The notes below the pieces were generated by a model that saw nothing but the letters and a program-made list of their open reading frames with translations, was not told the DNA's origin and did no database searches. Positions 39,243 to 48,230 of a DNA stretch of 64,000 nucleotides are shown piece by piece. Within the stretch, counting starts at the first letter, position 1; every line of letters begins with the position of its first letter. The stretch is taken from the IMG/VR virus record IMGVR_UViG_3300042898_002111, positions 1 through 64,000 of that record; one strand, given 5' to 3'. The stretch comes from a virus. A program made the translations under genes and the position numbers.

Positions 39243-40542
39243 ATCGTTTTAGATCCGTATATTCAGGAAATGTGGTGTAAAAATCTTCACCACGGAATTT
39301 ATCTAGTTCATAGTTGCGTTTAAAGAACTCCTGCAACAGATCATTCATGTCATCTTCACTGGTGGTGCTTTTATCGTCCTGATCCATAAAATTTATCAGA
39401 CTACGATATCCATTTGTGGCACGAGTGACTGGATCCTGCGGTTCTAACCAGGCAATGTGATCGGTAATTTTTTGTCTGGCTAACTCTTTGTAATGTTGCG
39501 GTAAGATATTAACACGTTCGTGATCAGGTCCTTGGAGAATGTTAATATTCCAATCCTTGGGTTGTATCAATCCCAGGTCTGACCACTCTTTGTGAAAGTC
39601 TGGTATATGTAGCACGTTGAAAATGCTGACAGTACTGCTGACATAGAAGTCCACATCAGGACAAGTCTTGAGCATACGTTCACGATTGGCCACAGTTTCG
39701 GCCCAGTTCTGACCTTTACGGATATATTCCCCACGTGCGTAGCTACCATCTAAACTGGCACCCACGCTGACATTGTCAAACAATTTCCAAAGTTCCAGTA
39801 CATCCTGTCCCTTGAATTTTAACTCTGAGAAATTGGTATTGTACTGTAGGCGTACATGAAACATTTCACGATTGACTAACTCGCGCAGAATACGATAATG
39901 CTCTTCCATGATCAGAGGCTCACCGCCAGCAAAATATATTTGCTCCAGATGCGGTATGTGTTCCTGCATCTGTTCCCACATGTCGTCTTTATGTCGTCCA
40001 GCAATGGCGATCTGCGGATATGGGCGTGGGCCAAACATTTTAACTTCGTCCTGATACCAGTTGCTGCTAAAGATGCTGCCGCAACTACGACATTTGAAGT
40101 TACACAGGTTGCTGAAGCGAATGTCATAGTAACGCATCTTGAAATCGTCATATCTACCATCTGTATGAGTATCATCTACCACACTGACATGATGTCCAAA
40201 TGCCTTGTTACTGCTGTTACGCATACTGAAAAAGCCGGCATCTTCTTGCTCGTAACATTTGGAACATTCTTTTGTGGGCTGATCTGCCAACATCTTGACA
40301 CGCATGTCACGCAGTGGTTGATCGTTCCAGACTTCAGCCAGGGTGTTCTTGTGCAGGTCACCAATGGGGTGCTTGTCCACGCTGAGGCAACAGGGAAAGG
40401 CCCGGCCGTCTGGAAAGGCATGCATATGTGTCCAGGGCATCATACAGAAGCTCTTGCTCTCTGTCAGACGATGTATTTGTTGGTCAGTGAGTAGTTCTGG
40501 TTTAATATATGTAGGGAACTTGCTATTATAGGTATATGTCAT
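39232..40542 (-). CDS. Radical SAM protein 5 of the array (CxxPW type)
   Basis: 436 residues from ATG 40542; a TTG at 40590 in the same frame lies in the hairpin region and is rejected. CMMPWTHMHAFPDG (Cys33), PCCLSVD (Cys51-52) and ECSKCYEQED (Cys93/Cys96) precede CNFKCRSC with cluster cysteines 147, 151 and 154. YFAGGEPLIM is the GGE motif. It is the first gene after the gap that holds the GIY-YIG gene, and lacks a clear Shine-Dalgarno. Confidence 0.87.
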   Translation of the reverse strand: MTYTYNSKFPTYIKPELLTDQQIHRLTESKSFCMMPWTHMHAFPDGRAFPCCLSVDKHPIGDLHKNTLAEVWNDQPLRDMRVKMLADQPTKECSKCYEQEDAGFFSMRNSSNKAFGHHVSVVDDTHTDGRYDDFKMRYYDIRFSNLCNFKCRSCGSIFSSNWYQDEVKMFGPRPYPQIAIAGRHKDDMWEQMQEHIPHLEQIYFAGGEPLIMEEHYRILRELVNREMFHVRLQYNTNFSELKFKGQDVLELWKLFDNVSVGASLDGSYARGEYIRKGQNWAETVANRERMLKTCPDVDFYVSSTVSIFNVLHIPDFHKEWSDLGLIQPKDWNINILQGPDHERVNILPQHYKELARQKITDHIAWLEPQDPVTRATNGYRSLINFMDQDDKSTTSEDDMNDLLQEFFKRNYELDKFRGEDFYTTFPEYTDLKRYAR

Positions 40543-40564
40543 TAAGTTTGTACTAACTAAAAAT

Positions 40565-40594
40565 GTAGTTCGCGGGTGTAGGAACCCCAACTAC
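40565..40594. other. Hairpin between divergent genes
   Basis: GTAGTT (40565-40570) pairs with AACTAC (40589-40594), with inner GGGT/ACCC pairing. On the minus strand ATTTTTA follows, so it may act as a terminator for RNA coming from 40956; on the plus strand it precedes the GIY-YIG gene. The role is inferred. Confidence 0.4.
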
Positions 40595-40619
40595 TCTAAC
40601 ATTATGAAGGAATGCCAGC

Positions 40620-40961
40620 ATGAGTATTTACTCTAAATCTTCCCCACCGTCAGGCTTTTATGTCTACACATATTTGAGAAAATCCAATCTTACTCCATAT
40701 TATATAGGAAAAGGGTATGATACGCGAGCCTGGGTTCCACATTATTTCACCACACCAAGGGATGATACAAAAATAATAATACTCGAATCAGGACTCACTG
40801 ATATTGGTTCTGTAGCTATTGAAAGAAGGATGATACGTTGGTATGGACGGAAGGACTTGGGCACGGGTATAACTTATGAAGAGATATTTAGTGTCGAACG
40901 AGCTAAAGAATTAAAGGCGGCGCAATCCATAGCTACTAAGTTACAACATAACAAATCATAA
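40620..40961 (+). CDS. GIY-YIG endonuclease-like protein (possible homing element)
   Basis: 113 residues. [21 protein letters not shown] near 12-32 is the GIY-YIG core, with the Arg in [26 protein letters not shown] holds the family's later Glu and the YGRKDLGTG segment seen in phage members. AAGGA precedes the ATG by 9 nt. It is the only plus-strand gene inside a 15-kb minus-strand block, and its end overlaps the 40956 gene by 6 nt. Position and family suggest a selfish or homing nuclease; alternatively it serves DNA processing. Confidence 0.78.
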   Translation: MSIYSKSSPPSGFYVYTYLRKSNLTPYYIGKGYDTRAWVPHYFTTPRDDTKIIILESGLTDIGSVAIERRMIRWYGRKDLGTGITYEEIFSVERAKELKAAQSIATKLQHNKS

Positions 40962-42335
40962 CGAATTGTACCATTCTGCTAATCTAGGGAATGTTTGTGC
41001 TAAATTTCTGCTGCGCCGTATGTCGAACTCAGTAAAAAATGATTTAAAATCTTTTTCTAAATCATCCCTGTTAAATTCTACTGTGGCTTCATTAAATGTT
41101 GTATCCGGTCTCGATGAATTATTTTTATGCGGTATAGAGACGTCAGTTATATAGCCAATTACTCGAGTAATTTGATCTAGTTGGTATTGTGACATAGTGT
41201 CTGGCATTTTCAGTCGGCTGACCGTGGCAGCAATCTCATTACCCAATTCTACTCGTAACTGCGTGGGCAGGGTGATAATATTTTGAAAACTCGGGAATCG
41301 TAATATGTTTACTGTATGCACAAATTTATCGTGGGGCTGTCCGAGGTATTTCTCCGCAAACCATTCCAGGAATTCAGCATACCCATCTGCTTGCAATACG
41401 CCCATGGTGCAACATATCCCAACTTTACTAATACTCGGATGTGCTAAGACTTTATCGAGATTAGCAACCCATTGATCCCATTCTAATCCATCCCGGATAT
41501 ATTCATCCTTTGCGCCCACAGTCTCTGCACTAGTCCATACTTCAATTGGCTGAGTTATCTTACTGCACTTGTCAAGGAATTTTTGTAAAATCTCATCGCT
41601 GTACGCTAGATTTGTAGTTATGTGTATTTTACATTTACTTTTAGTCGGATTATCTGCTAGCCAATCTAATAACTTCCATGTGTATCCGCTCATCATTGGC
41701 TCACCACCAGTTATTCTGAGAATTTGTAGATTTTTATACAAACCCTGTTCCCACCACTTAAAAAATGCATCAGCATAAGGATTTTCTTCGCCAAACTTAA
41801 TCGTCGAGTTGTCATTGGTGGTTGTATAAGAGAGTGTAGTGTCAGTTAGTAGTGTGTATTTGCCATTTTTACGAATGTCAGATGCCCAAGTAGAACTTAT
41901 TGCTGGGCTGCAATAACTACACCCAAGTTGGCAAGTTCTATCAAACGCAATTTCTAAATAGTCAAGATCATAATCAGCAGTTGCATCTCCATCGAATGCC
42001 GCTTGTAATCTGTCAGATGAACTTAATTGACTACTCATTACTCGGTCCGATGTACTGTCAGGGACAGTGTCTTCCATTACCCAACAAAATTGACAGCCGA
42101 CAGGTTTTAATCCATCTTGCATCATCTTGCGTTCGGCTTTTTTACTGGAAGTATTATGCAATGCGGCTGGGTTTAATTTAATCTCTTCGGTGTCAATTGC
42201 ATGCCACGGATTGTGGTGACAACTAGAGGTTGTGCCAGCGAAGAAATACATAGAAGCATTATACCATTTGGCGCCACAGAAACTAGGGCTTTTGCTATCA
42301 AGCTCTTTTATTTTCCATTGTTTCAATGATGTCAT
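40956..42335 (-). CDS. Radical SAM protein 4 of the array (CGAKWYN type)
   Basis: 459 residues from ATG 42335, overlapping the upstream stop (ATGA). [16 protein letters not shown] (Cys20), [10 protein letters not shown] (Cys39), ALHNT and [10 protein letters not shown] (Cys81/Cys84) form the front. CQLGCSYC gives cluster cysteines 135, 139 and 142, and [11 protein letters not shown] is the GGE motif. Closely related to the gene upstream; both end in EWYNSL. A 22-nt identical stretch at the two 3' ends (40957-40978 and 42333-42354) points to tandem duplication. Confidence 0.87.
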   Translation of the reverse strand: MTSLKQWKIKELDSKSPSFCGAKWYNASMYFFAGTTSSCHHNPWHAIDTEEIKLNPAALHNTSSKKAERKMMQDGLKPVGCQFCWVMEDTVPDSTSDRVMSSQLSSSDRLQAAFDGDATADYDLDYLEIAFDRTCQLGCSYCSPAISSTWASDIRKNGKYTLLTDTTLSYTTTNDNSTIKFGEENPYADAFFKWWEQGLYKNLQILRITGGEPMMSGYTWKLLDWLADNPTKSKCKIHITTNLAYSDEILQKFLDKCSKITQPIEVWTSAETVGAKDEYIRDGLEWDQWVANLDKVLAHPSISKVGICCTMGVLQADGYAEFLEWFAEKYLGQPHDKFVHTVNILRFPSFQNIITLPTQLRVELGNEIAATVSRLKMPDTMSQYQLDQITRVIGYITDVSIPHKNNSSRPDTTFNEATVEFNRDDLEKDFKSFFTEFDIRRSRNLAQTFPRLAEWYNSL

Positions 42336-43681
42336 AACGAATTGTACCATTCTGTTAATTCTGGGAACGTCTTGGTAAAGTCTTTACCTCGGCGCTGATC
42401 GTATTGTGTATAAAATTGCTTGAAGTCTTGTTGTAATACTGCTTGTTCTGCAGATCCCATGTGTGGAGTTTTAACTACATCTAAATAATCAATTAAACGC
42501 TGTACTTGATTAATTTCCATCTGATGTAAGAATTCATTGTTGCCATTGGCATCTAGCCAGGATTGAATGCGATGGCGGAATGTAGTTCTTAATTCGTCGG
42601 GTAATACCAGGGGACTTTGGAAGCTGGGAAATCTTAAAATATTTAGCGTAAATGTGGGGTAGTCCGAACCATATTCCTGTTTCCATTGTAGCAATATGTC
42701 CAGGAATATGTGCAACTTACTCAGGCACAGTGCATTAATGGTGCACATCATGTGGAATCCCTCAATGTTGCCATTGGCCAGAACTTTGTCCACATTGTTG
42801 GCCCAGTCTTCCCAGATCATGCCATCACGTATATATTCTGCCTGTAGTCCAGTGGCCTCATTGCTAGTATACAAGTGAAAATGTTTGATGCGGTGTGAGG
42901 CATCAACCATGCGGTCAATAAGATCGTCTTTGGCTCCCAGATTACTATTCATGGCAAAACGCATGTCAGTATCGTGTGTCTGAAACCAGTCCAACAATTT
43001 CCAGGTATCGCCCGACATCAGTGGCTCGCCACCAGTCAGTCGCAACTCTTTTAGTGATCTATGAAGATCTGATTCCCACCATTTGAAGAATGCTTCAACA
43101 TACGGATTGGTTTCTCCAAACCGATAAAGTTGGCTACTGTCATGAGGATGAGTAAAGTGATTGCGACCATCAGATACCAGACCGGTGTAGGCTCCATTCC
43201 GGTTAATATCGTTAACCCAGGTACTGCTAAAAGCAGGATTGCAATAACTACAAGCGAAATTACATGTTCGGTCAAAAGCGATTTCAAGGGTCTGTAAGTC
43301 AACATCTTTATCTGATTCCAGATTGTAGGCATAATCTAAATCCTTATCGTCATATATGACCGTTTTGTATACACGGTCGCTGATATTATCTCGACCAATG
43401 TCTTCTATCTTCCAACAATATTCGCAACCCGCTGGACGTTCACCACGTTGCATCTGATCACGTTCAGATTTCTTTTTGGCTGTATTATGCAGAGCTTTGG
43501 GATTGGCCAATACATCAGCCACTTCCACTTTATGTGGTAACGGGTGGTGACAACTGGTGGTCATTCCACTGCCCAGCCAGATGGTGGCGTTATACCATTT
43601 GGCACCACAAAACGATTCTGACTTAATGTCAATTACGCGGCGCTTATAATCTAAATCGGTTTCTTTATCAAGTCTCGGCAT
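42332..43681 (-). CDS. Radical SAM protein 3 of the array (CGAKWYN type)
   Basis: 449 residues. [16 protein letters not shown] (Cys25), SCHHPLPHKV (Cys44), ALHNTAKKKSER and GCEYCWKIEDIG (Cys86/Cys89) with a following SDR, then CNFACSYC with cluster cysteines 140, 144 and 147 and RLTGGEPLMSG. It aligns along its length with the next gene and ends in the same EWYNSL. Starts 31 nt inside the upstream gene. Substrate unknown. Confidence 0.87.
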   Translation of the reverse strand: MPRLDKETDLDYKRRVIDIKSESFCGAKWYNATIWLGSGMTTSCHHPLPHKVEVADVLANPKALHNTAKKKSERDQMQRGERPAGCEYCWKIEDIGRDNISDRVYKTVIYDDKDLDYAYNLESDKDVDLQTLEIAFDRTCNFACSYCNPAFSSTWVNDINRNGAYTGLVSDGRNHFTHPHDSSQLYRFGETNPYVEAFFKWWESDLHRSLKELRLTGGEPLMSGDTWKLLDWFQTHDTDMRFAMNSNLGAKDDLIDRMVDASHRIKHFHLYTSNEATGLQAEYIRDGMIWEDWANNVDKVLANGNIEGFHMMCTINALCLSKLHIFLDILLQWKQEYGSDYPTFTLNILRFPSFQSPLVLPDELRTTFRHRIQSWLDANGNNEFLHQMEINQVQRLIDYLDVVKTPHMGSAEQAVLQQDFKQFYTQYDQRRGKDFTKTFPELTEWYNSL

Positions 43682-44817
43682 TGTTCCAACTCTGGTATGT
43701 AATCTTGCAGTTTTATATTTCTTGATTTATCCAATGTGTCATTATACTGGAAAAATTCCGATAATGCAACCAGATTAACTTTATTATTTTGTATTTCTGT
43801 AGTGAAAAAATCTAATTTAGAGGCAAATGACGCATCTGATACATATCTACGTGATTGTTTACATTTGGCTAGATCCAACAAAGCCAATTCCTTATTAGGG
43901 AAGGTGGTGAATTGTAAATACTGCTTTCCGTATACTTGATTTAATAATACAGTATTGTTGGGGAATTCATTATCAAAAAATTCAATCAATTTACTCAATT
44001 GTGATATGTTCCAAATACTTACAGTGACATTGAATGCCATTGTTGGGGTAATAGCAGAAATACCCCGTAAGTTTGATACCAGTGACTCCCAATCAGTTGG
44101 CCAACGTATATATCTATTAACCTGATCATAACCGTCAATACTACATATAATTTCCAAATTGGTAAATTGTGCCAATAATTCTCGGTATTCTTTGTTTAAA
44201 TTGGTCGCATTAGTATTCATACGAATCTTAATGTCGGTTCGTCTAGCTGCGATAGCCCTTTTAAGAAATAATCTGAATCCTTGCATTAAACTGGGCTCTC
44301 CCCCAGCTACATACACCATCTTAACAGTATTTAAATCAACAATGTCATTGAGTCCTTGTGCTTCTTTTTTGGATAGGTCATTGAAGAACCACCCAATTTC
44401 TTTATATTCTTTTTCCAATTGGCTGCTAAACTGGGGGCTGCACATACGACAACTTAAATTGCATAAATTGTCGTTTCTAATATCATAATATACTAGATCA
44501 GTGATTACATTTTCCACATGATCTAAATTAAGTTTATGCATCCATTCCGCCGTGTCACGAATTCTAGAGCTGTCAGATCTAGCATCCTCGTACTCATAGC
44601 ATTTGGTACAATGTTTGATCCGTTCTCCGGATAACATTTTTCGGCGAACTTCCTGCATTTCTGGGTCGTTTACAAAGTCAAAGTCTTTGGTATATTTTTT
44701 TACTGTCTGACCATCAGCCAGACAGCAGAGTTTGATGTCGTTTTTTTCGTTCACGTGTAAATGAACAAAGGGCAAAATACAGAACGATTTGTTTTCTTTA
44801 AGATCTATTTTGTGCAT
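43651..44817 (-). CDS. Radical SAM protein 2 of the array (CxxPF type)
   Basis: 388 residues. CILPFVHLHVNEKND (Cys13), LCCLADG (Cys31-32) and HCTKCYEYED (Cys70/Cys73) precede CNLSCRMC, cluster cysteines 119, 123 and 126; VYVAGGEPSLMQ is the GGE motif. It belongs to the CxxPW/F subfamily yet sits between two CGAKWYN-type genes, so the two subfamilies are interleaved. Overlaps the upstream gene by 20 nt. Substrate unknown. Confidence 0.87.
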   Translation of the reverse strand: MHKIDLKENKSFCILPFVHLHVNEKNDIKLCCLADGQTVKKYTKDFDFVNDPEMQEVRRKMLSGERIKHCTKCYEYEDARSDSSRIRDTAEWMHKLNLDHVENVITDLVYYDIRNDNLCNLSCRMCSPQFSSQLEKEYKEIGWFFNDLSKKEAQGLNDIVDLNTVKMVYVAGGEPSLMQGFRLFLKRAIAARRTDIKIRMNTNATNLNKEYRELLAQFTNLEIICSIDGYDQVNRYIRWPTDWESLVSNLRGISAITPTMAFNVTVSIWNISQLSKLIEFFDNEFPNNTVLLNQVYGKQYLQFTTFPNKELALLDLAKCKQSRRYVSDASFASKLDFFTTEIQNNKVNLVALSEFFQYNDTLDKSRNIKLQDYIPELEQCRDLIKKPI

Positions 44818-46186
44818 GGTATCGGCATTCCTTCCAGAATTCGTTCATTTCTGGAAAAGTCTCTTCAAAGTTAGTTTTACGACGTTTGTCGTGTTCGTGA
44901 AAAAATTTATAAAAATCTGCTCGTTGTAGTTTAACATAATCCGGATCCAGATTGCAACCTTCCTTCATCCAATCCACATCACGACGCATACGCTGTACCT
45001 CGTAATCCTTAAAGCCTTGGAATGGCTCTTCGGCCGTTTCTAGATTTTCCTCCATCCAATCAGCTACTTGGGCTAACTTATCGGCATATACTGGTGGCAG
45101 TATCTGTAAACTTTGCCAGGTGGGGGTTCGCAACAATGGTGTATCAAACCATACACGTTGATAAGTTGTACTATACTGTCTCCGCAAACTCAATATCCAG
45201 CCCAACTGTTGCTTCAAGCCAGTGACACTAAGATTGTTCATGGTAATAATGAAGGTCAGACTATTGCGATAAGGTATATGTTCTAGGAACATATTAGAGT
45301 AGCTGGCCATACGACTAAAATTCAATCCATGACGTATGTATTCTGCTTGGGCGGGATTACCAGAATCCAGGCTGACAAATTGCATGAAATGTTCAATTTG
45401 TGTGTTGCATAACTGTTTGACATAGTCCAGATATTTGTTGAATATTGCTGGCTCCACACTAAAGTTGCTGGTGACATTCAGATGAAGGTCGGACTTGGGA
45501 AATGCTAAAACATAATCAAATACTTTATATGTGTTCCGGTCCAACAATGGCTCACCACCGGTCATGCGGAAATGTTTCAGACGGGTATAAAGCGTGGGCC
45601 ACCAGGCCCAGAATGCATCAACATATGGATTATCCTCTCTAGCAGGAATTGGTCTACGACTGCCAGTAAAATGGCTAGGATCATTATGAATAGTACTAGT
45701 AGGATAACCACCCCAACGGTCAACTTCTTGTTGCCACGAGCTGCTGAACTGTGGACTGCAATAACTACATTTGAGATTACAAGCGTGATTAAAATTAACT
45801 TCAACATAACTAGGTATAGCATCTTCTTCTCCAGTGCTATTCATTATTTCAGTAAATTCATCGGCCGCCCATTTCTCACCCGATCGATAATGTCTATCAC
45901 TCAATTGTCCGTGTGATTCTATATTCCAACAATAACTACACTCAGCAGGCTTCTCCTGACGTAGCATTATTTTGCGTTGTTCTTTCTTGTGCGGTGTATT
46001 GTGTAATGCACTGGGGTTGTCAACCAACAAACTGGCATCAATGGGATGCAATGGTGGATGATAACAACTATTATTCAGCCCAGTGGGCAAATGTAGACTA
46101 ACCTGTTTCCACTTGGCCAGACACATGGCATTACCCAGATTATCTTTCATCCATTCAGCTGATGCCATGAAGTCGCTTTTACTCAC
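44798..46186 (-). CDS. Radical SAM protein 1 of the array (CxAKW type)
   Basis: 462 residues. MCLAKWKQVSLHLPTG (Cys22), NSCYHPPLHPI (Cys41), ALHNTPHKKEQRK and ECSYCWNIES (Cys83/Cys86) with SDR, then CNLKCSYC with cluster cysteines 136, 140 and 143 and RMTGGEPLLDR. It is the first radical SAM gene of the minus-strand block and overlaps the glycosyltransferase-like gene upstream by 8 nt. Substrate unknown. Confidence 0.87.
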   Translation of the reverse strand: MSKSDFMASAEWMKDNLGNAMCLAKWKQVSLHLPTGLNNSCYHPPLHPIDASLLVDNPSALHNTPHKKEQRKIMLRQEKPAECSYCWNIESHGQLSDRHYRSGEKWAADEFTEIMNSTGEEDAIPSYVEVNFNHACNLKCSYCSPQFSSSWQQEVDRWGGYPTSTIHNDPSHFTGSRRPIPAREDNPYVDAFWAWWPTLYTRLKHFRMTGGEPLLDRNTYKVFDYVLAFPKSDLHLNVTSNFSVEPAIFNKYLDYVKQLCNTQIEHFMQFVSLDSGNPAQAEYIRHGLNFSRMASYSNMFLEHIPYRNSLTFIITMNNLSVTGLKQQLGWILSLRRQYSTTYQRVWFDTPLLRTPTWQSLQILPPVYADKLAQVADWMEENLETAEEPFQGFKDYEVQRMRRDVDWMKEGCNLDPDYVKLQRADFYKFFHEHDKRRKTNFEETFPEMNEFWKECRYHAQNRS

Positions 46187-47072
46187 GGGTCATTGGTCCT
46201 ATGTTTCTATGTTGTGCTTTATAATGATGTTTAAAGAACTTGCTTTCAGTCGTGTTGTAAGTGACTATGGGCAATCTGAGACGCTGCCGCAAGGTTTCAC
46301 CCAGTGAATCCATGGCAGTCTGGTCGTGTGTACTAAACGTAGCCCACAAATCAGCTAGTACATCAAAACTTTGCACCTGTTTATGATCCCAGTCACGTAG
46401 CATGGTATAATATGTTCCCAGACGAGCACCGTACATGGCCCACCACCCATTTTCAACATCTGCGCCCACACTCTGCCAGATGCATAGATTGTCATAGTTG
46501 CGACTAACTATACGACTTTCAAATTCAGACAGTGCAGTTTTTACACCCCGATCCAGGCACATTTTGACACCCTCACGGAATCCTGCTCGCCAGGCCTGGA
46601 ACGGGGTAGAATTGGGGTATGTAGTACTATAACAATCATTCATGGCCCAATAATTGGGATAAAAACAAAATTCAACATCATTGGACGCTGATCCATCACT
46701 AGCCTCGTGAGTTTTCATATTATATACAAAGTCCTTAGTCCAACAACTCATACCACCATTGCCGTACATCAACCCATTAATGTGATTTCTTGCACGCCAA
46801 CGAAATACACAATCACGATTGGCGTCAGTTAGTGTCAATTGTAGGTTAAAAAATTCAGGATCAGGCAAATTATCACCATCAATGAGAATAAATCGGTCAG
46901 TCTCACTTGCATCTGCTGCTGCTTTATGTGCTGCATCTGAGCCTTTGACTCCATCTACCCTCTTGGCCCAGGGCACCATATTTTGAATCTTAACCCAAAA
47001 CTCTTCTTTTTTAGGTTCATCGTAAGTCAAATATATTGTGTCAAGATCAGCTACGTCAATTATTTGTGTCAT
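46179..47072 (-). CDS. GT-A glycosyltransferase-like protein with DGD
   Basis: 297 residues. An N-terminal Rossmann-like strand LDTIYLTYDEP, then RVDGVKGSDAAHKAA, then FILIDGDNLPDP near residue 95, where DGD is the candidate D-x-D metal site. FRWRARNHINGLMYGNGGM and FQAWRAGFREGVKM complete a family common in T4-like aquatic phages. The C-terminal part of the 1,210-residue protein (27249) matches this order but lacks the DGD. Likely a sugar transferase; donor and acceptor unknown. Confidence 0.7.
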   Translation of the reverse strand: MTQIIDVADLDTIYLTYDEPKKEEFWVKIQNMVPWAKRVDGVKGSDAAHKAAADASETDRFILIDGDNLPDPEFFNLQLTLTDANRDCVFRWRARNHINGLMYGNGGMSCWTKDFVYNMKTHEASDGSASNDVEFCFYPNYWAMNDCYSTTYPNSTPFQAWRAGFREGVKMCLDRGVKTALSEFESRIVSRNYDNLCIWQSVGADVENGWWAMYGARLGTYYTMLRDWDHKQVQSFDVLADLWATFSTHDQTAMDSLGETLRQRLRLPIVTYNTTESKFFKHHYKAQHRNIGPMTRE

Positions 47073-47427
47073 AATATTCTATATCCGTATATACTTCTGT
47101 TTCTGCCAATGGCACAACCGCATGTCCTTTTACCACCGCTTGGCCTTGTGTGGACTTTTTTAATCTAAATGTTTCATTAATACTTGGATTTAACAAGGTC
47201 AACTTATTATCATTAACACGAAGTAGACTGGTATTATGTCGATGAAATTCATCTGGATGTGATAAGACGATATAATCACCATTGGGAAAATCTCGTTCCC
47301 AAAGTCCAATAATTGTGCCGTCCTCATGGTAATATAATCTGAATTCCTTAACCGCTAATTTGGCAGCACGCTCAGCGTCTGCTTCAGCAATCAATCGCCA
47401 GGCTAGTTCGTAATCGTCTGAATCCAT
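47056..47427 (-). CDS. Hypothetical protein
   Basis: 123 residues. A helical N-terminus (ELAWRLIAEADAERAAKLAVKE) is followed by strands (FRLYYHEDGTIIGLWERDFPNG, YIVLSHPDEFHRHNTS). The DGTIIGLWE and YIVLSxxDEF phrasing is found in phage hypotheticals. Overlaps the gene on each side (25 and 17 nt). Function unknown. Confidence 0.65.
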   Translation of the reverse strand: MDSDDYELAWRLIAEADAERAAKLAVKEFRLYYHEDGTIIGLWERDFPNGDYIVLSHPDEFHRHNTSLLRVNDNKLTLLNPSINETFRLKKSTQGQAVVKGHAVVPLAETEVYTDIEYYDTNN

Positions 47428-48230
47428 TGTTTATCGTAATAGTGTAATGGGTGGTATTGATTTACATTATTAATGCGAATCATGTTGCCATCCCGTTCAA
47501 CATTAAACACATCTGAAAATGACTGTTCCTCAGCATATCCATTAATGCCCGGCTTCATATGCACAAAATTTATAAAATCCAAACTGGGGGCTGTACACAA
47601 TTCAGGACCAACTATCTGTGCTGTTAATGCATACAACAAATCAGTACTGGGAGTTTCTTCATCACAGCCCATGATTGATGATCTGATTGCAGGCCAGTTT
47701 TCAAATATGGTTCTAGCAGTGGAGAAAAACTGCTGAGCTTCCTGACTAAATCTAAAATACATCAACCCATTATATACATCAGGCAAATGATTGTTGTCAA
47801 AAATCTGACGATACTTTCTTACTGAACTCAATTCTTGCTGATAATTTCTGCAACCAGTACTCAAACATACATTTCGCAATTTAAATGCAGTCCACCAGTG
47901 ATCTATACTGCGAGTAAACAACAAGTCACTTTCTAACTTAATAGTTTCCTTAAATGGCGTTAACCAAAAGACCTGCCATTCATTAGCTAACCGCCAAGTA
48001 GAATCAGGGCTATTAAAATCGTGTGTAATATCGATGATGTAATCAAATACTGATAGGTGTTGGTCATTTATTTGAGCTCTAGTTGCGGCGTCTACTGCCA
48101 CTGCAAATTGATTATGCTTCTGTGTTGCTTTAATATTTAGTGCTTGTAGATAAGCCAGATGTAGATAGTCTACATCAGCAGTATTTTGTGCGAATGTAAA
48201 ATAACCCCGCTGTGCTTTATGCCAACTCAC
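47403..48230 (-). CDS. GT8-like glycosyltransferase homologue
   Basis: 275 residues. The start FTFAQNTADVDYLHLAYLQA is typical of GT8/GT-A proteins that begin with a nucleotide-binding strand. WLTPFKETIKLESDLLFTRS near 88-107 sits where D-x-D is expected but reads ESD, so activity is uncertain. LPDVYNGLMYFRFS matches the acceptor-side NGG/NG segment. A close relative follows at 48217. Likely glycan-related, possibly a weakened enzyme. Confidence 0.62.
   Translation of the reverse strand: MSWHKAQRGYFTFAQNTADVDYLHLAYLQALNIKATQKHNQFAVAVDAATRAQINDQHLSVFDYIIDITHDFNSPDSTWRLANEWQVFWLTPFKETIKLESDLLFTRSIDHWWTAFKLRNVCLSTGCRNYQQELSSVRKYRQIFDNNHLPDVYNGLMYFRFSQEAQQFFSTARTIFENWPAIRSSIMGCDEETPSTDLLYALTAQIVGPELCTAPSLDFINFVHMKPGINGYAEEQSFSDVFNVERDGNMIRINNVNQYHPLHYYDKQWIQTITN

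Noticed and set aside
39898-40494. 198-codon open frame on the plus strand
   Set aside because: Lies wholly antisense to the radical SAM gene at 39232, with no ribosome site and no domain.
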